15,000 bases of DNA, from positions 37,377,425 to 37,392,424 of the forward strand of contig CAIIXF020000010.1 in the NCBI GenBank assembly GCA_903813345.2. Direction: 5' to 3'. The number at the start of each line of letters is the position of its first letter. Position 1 is the first letter of the stretch. Positions 1 to 8,099 of the stretch are shown piece after piece. This stretch comes from Owenia fusiformis. Its lineage: Eukaryota; Annelida; Polychaeta; Sabellida; Oweniidae. Under the pieces are notes generated by a model. It was given only the letters and a program-made list of their open reading frames with translations, ran no database searches and was not told the origin of the DNA. The position numbers were made by a program, and so were the translations under genes.

Positions 1-1414
1 GTTGCATATTGTTAGACCAGATATATTACAGACTAGTTGCTTTTGACATTTAGTAACACAACAAAGTTGCTCATACAAAGGGCCCTTCTAGTAAATTATC
101 ACAGGTCATGTTTAAAAACTCCAAATTCTACAAAATAGACCTGTATTATTGAAGTATAAAATATAGGCAAAAAGCCAAGACTCTACATAATATAGAAATA
201 TCAGAAAATCATAGACTTTTATCAAATTTTAGAGAGAAATGGAATGAAATAAGCATGAGCAGACAGACATTTTATATCATCCATGCAGTAGTTGTAGTAC
301 TTACTGGCATGATTGATTTAACATTGGTTAATGAGCATGTAACTGTATTTACCAGGAATGTAACCTTTCTACTTATTAGTTGAAATCAAAGTGGTTTGCA
401 GAGTTTTAAATCGATACAGTCCTATTCTAAAATAACATAATGTAATAAAAGTACACCTAATCGAAAATGACTTAAATATGTGCTCTTATTTTTACATAAG
501 TTTATGCAGCTATTTTGAAAAAGATTAAAAGTTCTAAATAAAACAAATAACTTATCATTATGTGAAGTCTATTTTGAAATAAATTAAAACTGAAGCTCAG
601 TTGCAAAATGACATAAATTTGAAGCTATTTTAGAAACCTAAATATTTCCTTCTATATCAAAAAGAGACTGCTAGCTTTGGAAGGTTTGAACATCGTTTTT
701 ATACTAGAGCGAAAGAGAGTAACAAAGTTAATTGAACAGTACGGTACACCTTATTTTTTCAATCAATTGAATCTGTTTATCTCCGTTCACATCCTGTTTT
801 CTGTCCATCACATTTCTAGCAATCTGAAATAGAGGTCACATTTGAGAAAACAAAATGCAGGCCATAAAATTATGAAGGTTATATTCTAAATTGTATGAAA
901 ATGTATGAAAATCTTATATTGTTCATTCAAGTTTTAAAGAAAAATTGTGTAAAAAGCCCTGGCTGAGTGGTGTCTGAATCTCAGACTCTTTGTCTCTCTC
1001 CTCTTGTAGACTATAATGTAATGATATGTTAAGCTCTACTTGACTCCTACCGGGTAAAACATTTCCCTATTATATTCTCTCTAATCTAGTTAATGTACTT
1101 TTCCTTGTTCTTGTTAGAGTTTATTTGTTAATTCTCTTCATGGAATTTGATTTCATCCCTTGATTATTTTCTAAAAAGCTAAATGTGTAATAAACTTTTA
1201 GTCAAATCACAACTTCCCCTAGAATTATCTTAGACATTCTGATAGAAGATCAAATTATATTTTCTCTCTTTGATGGTTTATGTTACAATAACTTAGCACT
1301 AACAACATAAACACAGTTATTCCATTTCCTCATTTAGTAAAACTAAAATGTTCAGAGTGGTCATATTTTCAAACATGAAATTCATGAAAAAGACAGGAGA
1401 TATACATGAAAAAG
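1..1414. other. AT-rich non-coding flank, no gene seen
   Basis: I see no credible coding region on either strand. Open frames are short (about 80 codons or fewer) and show no recognisable motif. Small local structures are present: a 10-bp direct duplication TGTATGAAAA at 892-911, and one copy of a dispersed repeat at 196-275 (separate entry). The composition and scattered stop codons fit intergenic or intronic DNA of a eukaryote. A host exon too short to recognise cannot be excluded. Confidence 0.6.
196..275 (+). repeat. Dispersed repeat, copy 1
   Basis: This stretch aligns in direct orientation to 1458-1529. Both start near AATATCAGA, share CAAATTTT followed by AGAAAT, and end in the near-identical block AATAAGCATGAGCAGAC and GGACATTTT (AGACATTTT here). 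The two copies differ by several substitutions and small indels, so the duplication is not recent. A third copy, inverted, is at 1718-1830. The class of the repeat is unknown; a MITE or an old SINE or LINE fragment are all possible. Confidence 0.6.
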
Positions 1415-1830
1415 GTAAACAGGCATGAAGTTTAGACGCCAAAGTATACAAAAATGTGAGAATATCAGATACATCATTCAAATTTTGGGGAGAAATTGAG
1501 TTAAATAAGCATGAGCAGACGGACATTTTGTGCAGGGAGTTGTTGAGAATGTTTTGCAAAACATTATTGTGTCCATGTGTGATTAGACTGCGATATGTTT
1601 ATCTTCCATCTGGGAGGTTGCATAAAAAGCTGAAAGTGTTTAAACATTTGTACAGTTCTAATGAACTGTGGTTTTCATAAACATCCCTATGCACAAATTG
1701 CACTTCATTGCTTACTCAAAATGTCTGTCTACTTTTTCTATTTCCCTCATTTCTCTTTAAAATTTGATTGAACTATCTGACTTTCTTGCATATCTGCACA
1801 GTTTAGGATGTCTGCTTCATGCCTGTTTAC
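1415..1830. repeat. Imperfect long inverted repeat (dispersed repeat copies 2 and 3)
   Basis: The left arm, about 1415-1529, and the right arm, about 1718-1830, are imperfect reverse complements of roughly 113-115 bp around a 188-bp spacer. The outermost 16 bases are exactly complementary: GTAAACAGGCATGAAG at 1415-1430 against its reverse complement at 1815-1830. The inner ends also match well, with CAGACGGACATTTT against AAAATGTCTGTCTAC. The left arm is also the direct copy of 196-275. The arrangement could be a foldback-type mobile element, or two chance insertions of one repeat family in opposite orientation. The small open frames here lie on the repeat and show no coding signature. Confidence 0.6.
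1548..1565. repeat. 18-bp perfect palindrome
   Basis: AATGTTTTGCAAAACATT reads the same on both strands. It lies in the spacer between the two inverted repeat arms at 1415-1830. A perfect palindrome of this length could form a small cruciform or be a dimeric protein site. Nothing nearby indicates a function, and in AT-rich DNA it may be incidental. Confidence 0.5.
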
Positions 1831-2242
1831 TTTATTCCTTGCTGATTCCTCTCTTTTATATCACATTTCAAGTTTTAAAACATGACCACCAAAGTGTATT
1901 CCCTGCACTTGGAGTCTGTTAAGATGAAAGCATCATGTTGTTATCACCTGGTTATAGATAAGAGTGTCAGAAGTGTGCCACATCTTATCACATACCAACT
2001 AGTGCTTTTTATCCCACTTCTGAAAACTGCTATATTGTGGCCACCTTCTGCTGCTGGGTATGCATTCTTGCAGGCACCTGTTATCACAGGGGTCCATAAT
2101 ATTCATGTTTTCTAAATTTTGACAGTGTTTTTTATATTATCCATGTAACTTGACCAAACATATCTGCTTGGATCTAACATATATTTCTTCAATGCTTTAA
2201 ACATTTTCTACAGTTAGGTATTAGATGCTCAGTGATTTCATT
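1831..2242. other. Non-coding stretch, no gene seen
   Basis: I see no supportable gene. An open frame of 77 codons (1882-2115, plus strand) has no recognisable domain and probably occurs by chance. The segment 2161-2195 is a diverged duplicate of 2958-2994 (separate entry). Confidence 0.5.
2161..2195 (+). repeat. Short direct repeat flanking the 2243-2925 segment, left copy
   Basis: TATCTGCTTG, then ATCTAAC, TATATTTCTT and AATGC recur in the same order at 2958-2994 with only a few differences (G to C, a small indel, C to A). The two copies lie either side of the GGACG-rich segment 2243-2925. They may be members of a local repeat family into which that segment inserted, or part of a larger duplication. 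At about 35 bp they are far too long to be an ordinary target-site duplication. Confidence 0.5.
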
Positions 2243-2925
2243 AACGGCGTCCTTCAATGGAGAGGACGTAAATCAAGATTGGGTGGACGTAAATTGAAAA
2301 AATAATTATGTTTTTGGGACGCAATTTGAATTTCATAAATCACTTCGTGAATCCACTAAATAATTGAACGAATTTCTATTTCTAAAAGAAATAAAATTTT
2401 CTTTTTAAGTTTCCTTCCCGGAAGTTGATTTCTGATTGAAATAGTACGAGGCATGTGATAGAACAAATAGTTATCCAATTTGATATCCGAGCAGTAATCA
2501 GTACGAGTCTTACGATTGGCCGCTAGCTGAAGACCCGATTTAAACCATTTTCTATTAGTCAAGTGCGATCACAAGATCCTGAACCAAAATATTGAACTTC
2601 GCTCAGATTGCCCCTAAACTAAAGCAAAATCAGTAGCTAATTGCTTCGAAATACACAAAGAAAATGTGTTTCTAATTGTTGAATATAAGTTATACCTCAC
2701 AAGTGATGGTATCTGTATCATTCAATGACATACTAGACTCGCCAGAACACTGATTTAGACTGATAAATAGCAAAAGCGATACAAAATTTCATTAATTTTA
2801 TTTCGGTTAGTGTAAAAGCGTGACTTTGAATTCCCGGGAACATCTTTTCAAGGGACGCAGTTTTTTGAGGGGAGACGCATTTTTTGAAAATCGTTATGTC
2901 CCAGGGACGCAATGTTGGACAAACC
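2243..2925. mobile_element. Candidate non-autonomous insertion with GGACG-rich ends
   Basis: This segment differs from its flanks, with more CpG and a recurrent motif of the form GGACG(C/T)A followed by A/T-rich sequence, often ending in TTGA. The motif occurs at 2264, 2285, 2316, 2852, 2872 (as GAGACGCA) and 2904, so it clusters at the two ends and is absent from the middle. An inverted GCGTCC lies at the very left end (2248-2253). The ends are therefore weakly inverted (GCGTCC on the left, GGGACGC on the right). The middle has no coding frame with a recognisable domain; the 68-codon minus-strand frame at 2356-2562 shows nothing. Boundaries are approximate, and the class (MITE, LTR remnant or other) is not determined. 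Confidence 0.35.
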
Positions 2926-2957
2926 TACTGAAAACACTGATGCGGAATTCATGATGC

Positions 2958-2994
2958 TATCTGCTTGCATCTAACTTATATATTTCTTAAATGC
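2958..2994 (+). repeat. Short direct repeat flanking the 2243-2925 segment, right copy
   Basis: This is a diverged duplicate of 2161-2195, sharing TATCTGCTTG, ATCTAAC, TATATTTCTT and AATGC in order. It lies about 35 bp beyond the right end of the GGACG-rich segment. Confidence 0.5.
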
Positions 2995-3219
2995 CGCCTG
3001 CCTATGCTTCTATTAAAATCCAATCAGACTGTCTCTTTTCAGTCTGGCTCAAGGAGTTTTGATTTTTGTTTTGATAAGGATTGTTACTAAACTTATTGTG
3101 ATTATACAAACATATTTAAACCTTCATTGAAATTGGAGATGACTTTGTAAGTAGATTAAGAAGTACTGTGCACCATCTATAATATAAGCAGATGCTGTCT
3201 AAAAACATGAGAGGGTGGG

Positions 3220-3411
3220 GCGGTTCAGGGGCTGATCCAGAAACCAAAAAGTGGGGGGGGCATATTTGAAGTCTGAAAAAAATCCGCGGTTGCGCAGAAT
3301 TTTTTCGAAAATTTAAGGTCTATTTTCCCTGAAAATTTCACCTAAAATTAAAAGATATGGGGTTTAAATGTCTTTGACCTATGACTGCTGACCTGTACCG
3401 GCGATTACTAG
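3220..3411. repeat. Probable dispersed repeat with G-runs
   Basis: The stretch starts with a G-rich part (GGGTGGGGCGG, then GGGGCTGATCCAG) followed by a run of eight G at 3253-3260. This is strikingly different from the AT-rich surroundings. Such GGGGC-GATCCAG plus poly-G segments resemble dispersed repeats I associate with invertebrate genomes, but I have not compared it with a library. No open frame is present. It may be the tail of the structured repeat that follows (3412-3530). Confidence 0.35.
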
Positions 3412-3440
3412 AGTGCTGCTAACTGGATAAAAGGCTGGCG

Positions 3441-3470
3441 CTGGCTAGAATTGTCTATGGTTCTAGCCAG
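3441..3470. repeat. Perfect 10-bp stem hairpin
   Basis: CTGGCTAGAA at 3441-3450 is exactly complementary to TTCTAGCCAG at 3461-3470, with a 10-nt loop. It adjoins a second perfect hairpin (3482-3512) in the same direction. Confidence 0.7.
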
Positions 3471-3481
3471 GATAAAGATAC

Positions 3482-3512
3482 CAGTTCTTCAACTCGACAA
3501 TGGGAAGAACTG
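3482..3512. repeat. Perfect 9-bp stem hairpin
   Basis: CAGTTCTTC at 3482-3490 pairs exactly with GAAGAACTG at 3504-3512 across a 13-nt loop. It lies 11 bp after the 3441-3470 hairpin, which suggests a designed or selected RNA or DNA fold rather than chance. It may be the anticodon-arm equivalent of a tRNA-like repeat on the minus strand. Confidence 0.65.
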
Positions 3513-3530
3513 CTCTACCTTAGTGACTAA

Positions 3531-5217
3531 TATGTCATTATATGACATCTAAAAGAGTCAATAAAAGATATATATATATAAAGGCCCAATTTTGCCCAAA
3601 AAGACCATTCAAAAGGGCCTTTAAAATAGTTTTGGGCCCAATTTTTTCTGTGGGAAAATGTTTTAATTCTCCAAAATGATAAAAATGGTAACCATGAAAA
3701 TAGACAAAGTTACGGAAAATCTCCTGTTTTCCTGGAGTAAAGTATATATTTTAGGGATTTTTAGAAAATAAACTTTTAGAAAATGAGCTAAAAATATTTT
3801 AAAATTGAAACAATTTTTTGTTTATCGTGCTCGTTAGATCTGATTCCCTCTTTTATACAGGTAAATATTCAGCCTAGAATTTATGATTTGAAAATGTGCA
3901 CAGGAAAAGATTTAAAATACATTTTTGGCCAATCCTTCTTCAAATTCTGATTAGATAGATTTATTTAAATTTGGATTTCGGAATGTTATTAAAAAAGACA
4001 AATTATGATTGGGTAGTTGTATTTTAGGTGTTGGAATTGAATTCAAAAAGACAATTTATAAAAGAAATATTTAATTTCGCAGAGTGAATAAAGCTTTCTA
4101 CTAGAGTCTCAAAGTCAAATTCTATGCAAAGGGTAACTTCTTAATAGCTAACTCCAAATGCATTGTCTGTCTTTCTCTCATAATTCCTCTTTCACTCTCT
4201 TCAGATACATTTTAATAATACAGTAGTTTGATCAACTAGACTACAGGGTACATTACCAAACATTACCACCATGAATTGGTGTTTAGCCAATAGTTTGTAA
4301 CATGATGGTGCAAACACCAACTGTGACACATATATGAATGGCTAAACTTGAAATGTCATGGTAGTACTGTTTTAAAACTTAAAATAACACAAATAGAATG
4401 AAATTGGCTAGAAATGAATTGAATAATAATAAAATGTATGTTGTAAATTATATAAAGATGGTGATTGATTAAAATTGTGCTGTAAGGTATAAAGAAGGTT
4501 ATATAATAAAATGATATTTTAAGCTCAGGTAATACACTTTGGTAATATATTTTTGTAATATTAATTCTAAGCTGCACTCATTCATTACATCTTAAGTATT
4601 TAGTGAGAAGTTTCTCATGAAAAATGTGTTAATGAGAAGTTTTCACGTATATACTGAATGTTCAGATGATTGGAACTGAATGGAGAAAATAAAACTAGAG
4701 AAATAAGAATTTGTGAAAAGAGAACTTATTCAGAAAAAGGGCATTATTTCAAATGTGGAGTTTTAAATGGATTGCTATTTAAGGTATGTAACTTTACAAG
4801 ACATTGCATTTCATGGATAGCATTGATTAAACTTGACATTTCCCAGAAACATATATTGGATGCTATAATTGCAATTAAACAAAGCAAAACAAAGACAGTG
4901 ATAATTACATGTTTGATAATTATTTAATTACAATAGTTATCATCTCAAGACAACCATGCTGTGTTTTATTGACCATAATTACCTTTTAATTACAGTTTAG
5001 TATAACTTTTAGACAAAGGTCTTATTCAGACTTGCCTGGGGAAATCTCAATATGGTTTCATTTCAGATTGTTCACTCAAATCTCTGACATTTTAACTTGG
5101 AAGCTATAGGAATAACATTTGCCTTACAGTTCAAGGCATTTTCAAGGTGTTTGGTGAAAAGGTTGCTGGACTTTTTATATATGACTTTTACAAACTGACA
5201 TTATAATAAGAAATATT
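3531..5217. other. AT-rich non-coding stretch, no gene seen
   Basis: No open frame here exceeds about 85 codons and none has a recognisable domain. Visible small structures are an AT dinucleotide run at 3568-3580 and an inverted pair TAAAGGCCC/GGGCCTTTA at 3579-3587 and 3615-3623. There is also a nested inverted-repeat cluster at 4276-4347 (separate entry). Otherwise the sequence looks like neutral intergenic or intronic DNA. Confidence 0.5.
4276..4347. repeat. Overlapping alternative inverted repeats
   Basis: TTGGTGTTT at 4276-4284 is exactly complementary to AAACACCAA at 4312-4320. GTTTAGCCA at 4281-4289, overlapping the first arm, is exactly complementary to TGGCTAAAC at 4339-4347. One left arm can thus pair with either of two downstream segments. 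Origin and function are unknown, and chance in AT-rich DNA is possible. Confidence 0.5.
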
Positions 5218-5237
5218 GAGACATTTAAGGCATGAAA

Positions 5238-5425
5238 CATGAGACAGAAAGACATATAAACAAGTGAGATATATGAGAGACATACATGTGAGACGCAAAG
5301 ACACATTAACAAGTGAGACACATAAACACATGAGGTACATCAGAGACATTGACATGTAAGACACAAAGACACATAAACAAGTGAGACACTTAAACACAGA
5401 AGATGTAATTTACATGTGAGACAAC
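5238..5425 (+). repeat. Minisatellite, GAGACACAAAGACACAT-type units
   Basis: Imperfect copies start with CATGTGAGAC or a close variant at 5238, 5285, 5353 and 5413, giving unit lengths of about 47, 68 and 60 bp. Each full unit contains AAAGACA(C/T)A followed by AACAAGTGAGA. Unit length varies because internal GAGACACATAAACACA segments are gained or lost. The minus-strand open frame across it (5188-5397, rich in C, L, M, S) is a by-product of the repeat and not a gene. Confidence 0.75.
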
Positions 5426-5473
5426 TAGGGCTTCCCTCTGGATATGTGAATTGTGATTTATGACATTTTAGAT

Positions 5474-5527
5474 ATTGATATGAATAATTAAATCATTGAT
5501 ATGAATAATTAAATCACTGATATGAGA
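5474..5527 (+). repeat. Tandem repeat, 21-bp unit, about 2.5 copies
   Basis: ATTGATATGAATAATTAAATC at 5474-5494 has 21 bases and is repeated exactly at 5495-5515; a partial third copy starts ACTGATATGA at 5516. Exact identity of the two full copies indicates recent slippage or duplication. Confidence 0.85.
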
Positions 5528-6138
5528 TAACAGAGTCAGATGAATTCATACTACTGGAGGGACATGTTGGATTTTATGCTAAACATGGATTATATTAGGG
5601 AGGCATTCTATGAAGTATAAGAATACTAGGCAATGTAAGAACACTATAAGATAAAATAATATAACTTTTACAATATCAATTAAATTTGTAGCCTAGTCAT
5701 ATGTCAGCAAAACTCAATACTGATTAGGACTCAAGACAATGCAAACAAAGCAATATTCAGGAGCATATGATAAAACAAAAGTATATGTTGGTCATATCGC
5801 CTTGGATCTATATACAGAAAAATACAAACTGTAGTGTAAAAATGGAATGAATTTAAGGAATATTCGCACCATCAATTACTAGATTAGATTCTGGTTCTGG
5901 AAGAGAAAGAATTTTGAATTGATTGCATATTAATTAATGCTAATTTAATTTCAGATCTACTCCAATATAATGTAACAACCAAGAAAGACACAATGTGATA
6001 TGATGCTGTTTATAAACTAAAGAAATCCCTAATATGTAAGTTTTAGCTTTCTAAAATGGGAACAATTCATTATTTGTAAGCACTTCAAAATGTGAATACC
6101 TTCACCATGTAATAGTTACACCTCAAAATATGAATGCT
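5528..6138. other. AT-rich non-coding stretch, no gene seen
   Basis: I see no open frame of useful length, no domain and no strong repeat here. It separates the 21-bp tandem repeat from the palindrome and minisatellite at 6139 onward. Confidence 0.5.
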
Positions 6139-6180
6139 TGGTCAAATCATGGGCTTTCAATTGAAAGCCCATGGTCAAAT
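6139..6180. repeat. 26-bp perfect palindrome bracketed by 9-bp direct repeats
   Basis: Positions 6148-6173 form a perfect palindrome (left half CATGGGCTTTCAA, right half its exact reverse complement). TGGTCAAAT occurs at 6139-6147 and again at 6172-6180, overlapping the right end of the palindrome by two bases. A palindrome with short direct repeats either side looks like a tiny foldback insertion with a target duplication, or a template-switch event. It sits immediately before the minisatellite at 6191. Confidence 0.8.
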
Positions 6181-6190
6181 ACAACAATGT

Positions 6191-6565
6191 GCTATTTGAA
6201 GTGTTTACATTTAAACTTATTAACATTTCAAGAATACAACAATTTGCTATTAGAAGTGTTTACATTTGAACTTATTAACATTTCAAGAATACAACAATTT
6301 GCTATTGGAAGTGTTTTAAACTTATTAACATTTCAAGAATACAACAATGTGCTATTGGAAGTGTTTACATTTAAACTTATTAACATTTCAAGAAAACAAC
6401 AATTTGCTATTGGAAGTGTTTTAAACTTATTAACATTTCAAGAATACAGCAATTTGCTATTTGAAGTGTTTACATTTAAACTTATTAACAATTCAAGAAT
6501 ACAACAATTTGGTCTTGGAAGTGTCTACATTAAACTTATTAACGTCATTTCAAGGTGCTTACATA
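6191..6565 (+). repeat. Minisatellite with alternating 55- and 50-bp units
   Basis: Copies beginning GCTATT(T/G/A)GAAGTGTTT start at 6191, 6246, 6301, 6351, 6406 and 6456, with a degenerate copy at 6511. Unit lengths are 55, 55, 50, 55, 50 and 55 bp. The 50-bp form lacks five bases in the segment TTTACATTTAAAC. The copies are otherwise almost identical, so the array is fairly young. A 166-codon plus-strand frame (6130-6630) runs through it. Because the units are not multiples of three, that frame reads the same DNA in changing phases, so I treat it as a chance product and not as a gene. Confidence 0.85.
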
Positions 6566-6742
6566 GCTATGTATTAACATTTGAGGTGCTTTCAAAAAAA
6601 GTATTTATTATTAAAAACCAATATTCATAATTGTCAGCATATGCTCTTGGGGCTCAGATAGACTCATAGAATAACACTTAAGAAGAAAGCATTGACTCAC
6701 AGAGTTAATATATTATTATACCATGCAATTGTAGAATTACAA

Positions 6743-6754
6743 ATATATATATAT
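6743..6754. repeat. Short AT microsatellite
   Basis: A run of alternating AT, about six units. Similar runs occur at 3568-3580 and 14478-14493. Confidence 0.7.
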
Positions 6755-6824
6755 GAGTTAGTTATTTTCAAAAGGTGGAGTGAAGTGTAGTACCTAGTTT
6801 GGTCAATAGAGGGAACATTAATCT

Positions 6825-7470
6825 GTCCCCGGGAGGATTTTCCCCGGGAATGTTACTATAGGTGAGTAGTATAATCAACAAACGGCGCCCTTTTCAATCC
6901 CATCATGCATGTCTTACTTCAAATATATACGTTTTCTGATTGGTGAATTTCTACTTGGGAATGCACCTAATTAGTTTTGGCATGCAGCTCAATTCGATAT
7001 CAAAGAAATTGTAATCGAGCTAATTTGTGCGTCCAACGGTTAGCTAACAGCAATCAAAATCATCTGTACTACCCAGCAATATTTTGGTTGATGGATAAAT
7101 GAGAAATACGTTATTACATGTGAAGTGACTATATGATTGATAAACCTGGTAACATGAAACTGCATCATATTCTATTGTCTTTGTAACCAGATATATAAAA
7201 CAGTTTTATATATCTTTGTTGTAACATGAGGAATGTATGTAATATTTGTAAAGTGAAGATTAAAATACAATCATTCAATTTGTCACTAGCGGTAATTTAG
7301 AAGATGTACAATGTATTATGATTGGTCTCAAACCCAGGGGATCCAAGGGGGAAAAATGAAACATCTATTAAAAGTTGATGAGGTCCCGATGAGGTCTCGC
7401 AAAAACAAATGTAATAGTTGACATTTATCCTTTAGAAATAACGTAGTGTTACTACTTGGTGTTACTATAG
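6825..7470. mobile_element. Possible degenerate LTR or DNA-transposon remnant
   Basis: The segment opens with a duplicated TCCCCGGGA (6826-6834 and 6841-6849), then TGTTACTATAG at 6851-6861, which recurs exactly at 7460-7470. Between those copies the inner ends share a 7-bp inverted AGTAGTA. AACGGCGCCC at 6884-6893 resembles AACGGCGTCC near the left end of the 2243-2925 segment. A TATA-like stretch lies inside the 27-bp palindrome at 7189-7215, and ATTAAAATACAA follows at about 7260. These fit either a solo LTR or a small transposon with an 11-bp target duplication. No coding frame is present. Boundaries and class are guesses. Confidence 0.3.
7181..7225. repeat. 27-bp near-perfect palindrome bracketed by 7-bp direct repeats
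   Basis: The arms 7189-7201 and 7203-7215 are exact reverse complements of 13 bp around one central A (left arm AGATATATAAAAC). TTGTAAC occurs at 7181-7187 and again at 7219-7225. The architecture copies that of 6139-6180 with a different sequence. The left arm also contains a TATA-box-like ATATATAAAA. Confidence 0.8.
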
Positions 7471-7559
7471 CTGTACCATCGATTCTGTGAATAAGGTACG
7501 AATGAAATTGTGGTCCAATGCATTATTTTAAGGGATCGAATACCTCTGATCAATGTTAC

Positions 7560-8066
7560 TGTGACGGAGTGATTTTCATGTTGTATTTTATAATTAATAT
7601 CTTATACTTTTACTTTGTTTTTACTTTGTAAATTAATTAATGGAAACATGATACAAAAAGCATTTAGATAAACAACAGGTCATGTAGTACACCTGGGATA
7701 TCTCTGGTCAGTTTCTCACATTAAATATGCAATCATTACAATTGTTCAGAGCATCTTCAGACTTACAAATGTTTCTTTAATTTACATTTAATTTACATTT
7801 CTATATCTTGGATTCTAATTAGGATTTGAAGCAGTCTTCCTATTGTTAAACTTTTTACATAACAGATTTGAAGTGATCATGTGATGTCTGGTTTTGAAGA
7901 ATATACTATATGCCATGTGAGATTTGGGTCACTTTTCGGCCTAGACTTCAAAAAGACATAACTAGATTTAGCAGTAGATTAGAAGTGAAAACAAGTGAAA
8001 TAAATAAAAGATAGAAATTAAAACATCACACTATTGTGCACAATTAATATAAAGAAAGCCCGGTCA
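7560..8066 (+). repeat. 5' LTR (left end firm, right end approximate)
   Basis: The left end is fixed by comparison with 14907: both copies begin TGTGACGGAG and diverge immediately upstream (C against A). The right end cannot be fixed because the second copy is truncated. I place it at CA, 8065-8066, five bases before the candidate primer site. An alternative end at TCACA (8026-8030) would give 5-bp terminal inverted repeats TGTGA/TCACA, but would leave 41 bp before the primer site. Two overlapping AATAAA signals are at 7999-8008. No convincing TATA box is seen; weak candidates lie at 7801 and 7902-7912. Confidence 0.85.
7999..8008 (+). promoter_or_regulatory. Overlapping poly(A) signals in the LTR
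   Basis: Two overlapping AATAAA hexamers occur at 7999-8004 and 8003-8008, near the LTR 3' end, as expected for the R region. The same hexamers in the 3' LTR, beyond the window, would terminate the element's transcript. Confidence 0.55.
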
Positions 8067-8071
8067 TATTT

Positions 8072-8089
8072 TGGTGGAGCTGCCTGAGG
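8072..8089 (+). promoter_or_regulatory. Candidate primer binding site
   Basis: TGGTGGAGCTGCCTGAGG begins with TGG, as expected for pairing with a tRNA 3' CCA end. It lies five bases after the inferred LTR end and just ahead of gag. The complementary tRNA 3' end would read GGCAGCTCCACCA; I do not recognise a specific host tRNA for it. The position is good, but the identity is unproven. Confidence 0.55.
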
Positions 8090-8099
8090 TTTAACAACA

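Larger units (their letters stand above)
3412..3530 (-). repeat. Possible tRNA-derived SINE-like head with A-box and B-box resemblance
   Basis: Read on the minus strand, 3511-3530 contains TTAGTCACTAAGGTAGAGCA. This resembles the D-arm/A box of tRNA-derived SINEs (consensus like TAGCTCAGTGGTAGAGCA). About 60 bases downstream, 3459-3468 reads GGCTAGAACC, close to the B-box consensus GGTTCGANNCC. Between them lies a perfect 9-bp hairpin where an anticodon arm would be. RNA polymerase III transcription is therefore plausible, but both boxes are imperfect and I see no clean acceptor stem. The G-run repeat at 3220-3411 would be the body or tail. An alternative is simply two adjacent structured hairpins of unknown origin. 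Confidence 0.35.

Noticed and set aside
4670-4927. 85-codon plus-strand frame
   Set aside because: No domain, no repeat of known protein pattern and AT-rich composition like the surroundings; not distinguishable from chance.
5188-5397. 69-codon minus-strand frame rich in Cys, Leu, Met and Ser
   Set aside because: It is the reverse reading of the GAGACA minisatellite; its apparent peptide periodicity comes from the DNA repeat.
5238-6565. CRISPR array
   Set aside because: The tandem arrays have no unique spacers between short conserved repeats and the sequence is eukaryotic in character; they are minisatellites.
6130-6630. 166-codon plus-strand open frame
   Set aside because: It lies almost wholly on the 55/50-bp minisatellite, whose units change reading phase, and has no recognisable domain. 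Treated as a chance frame.
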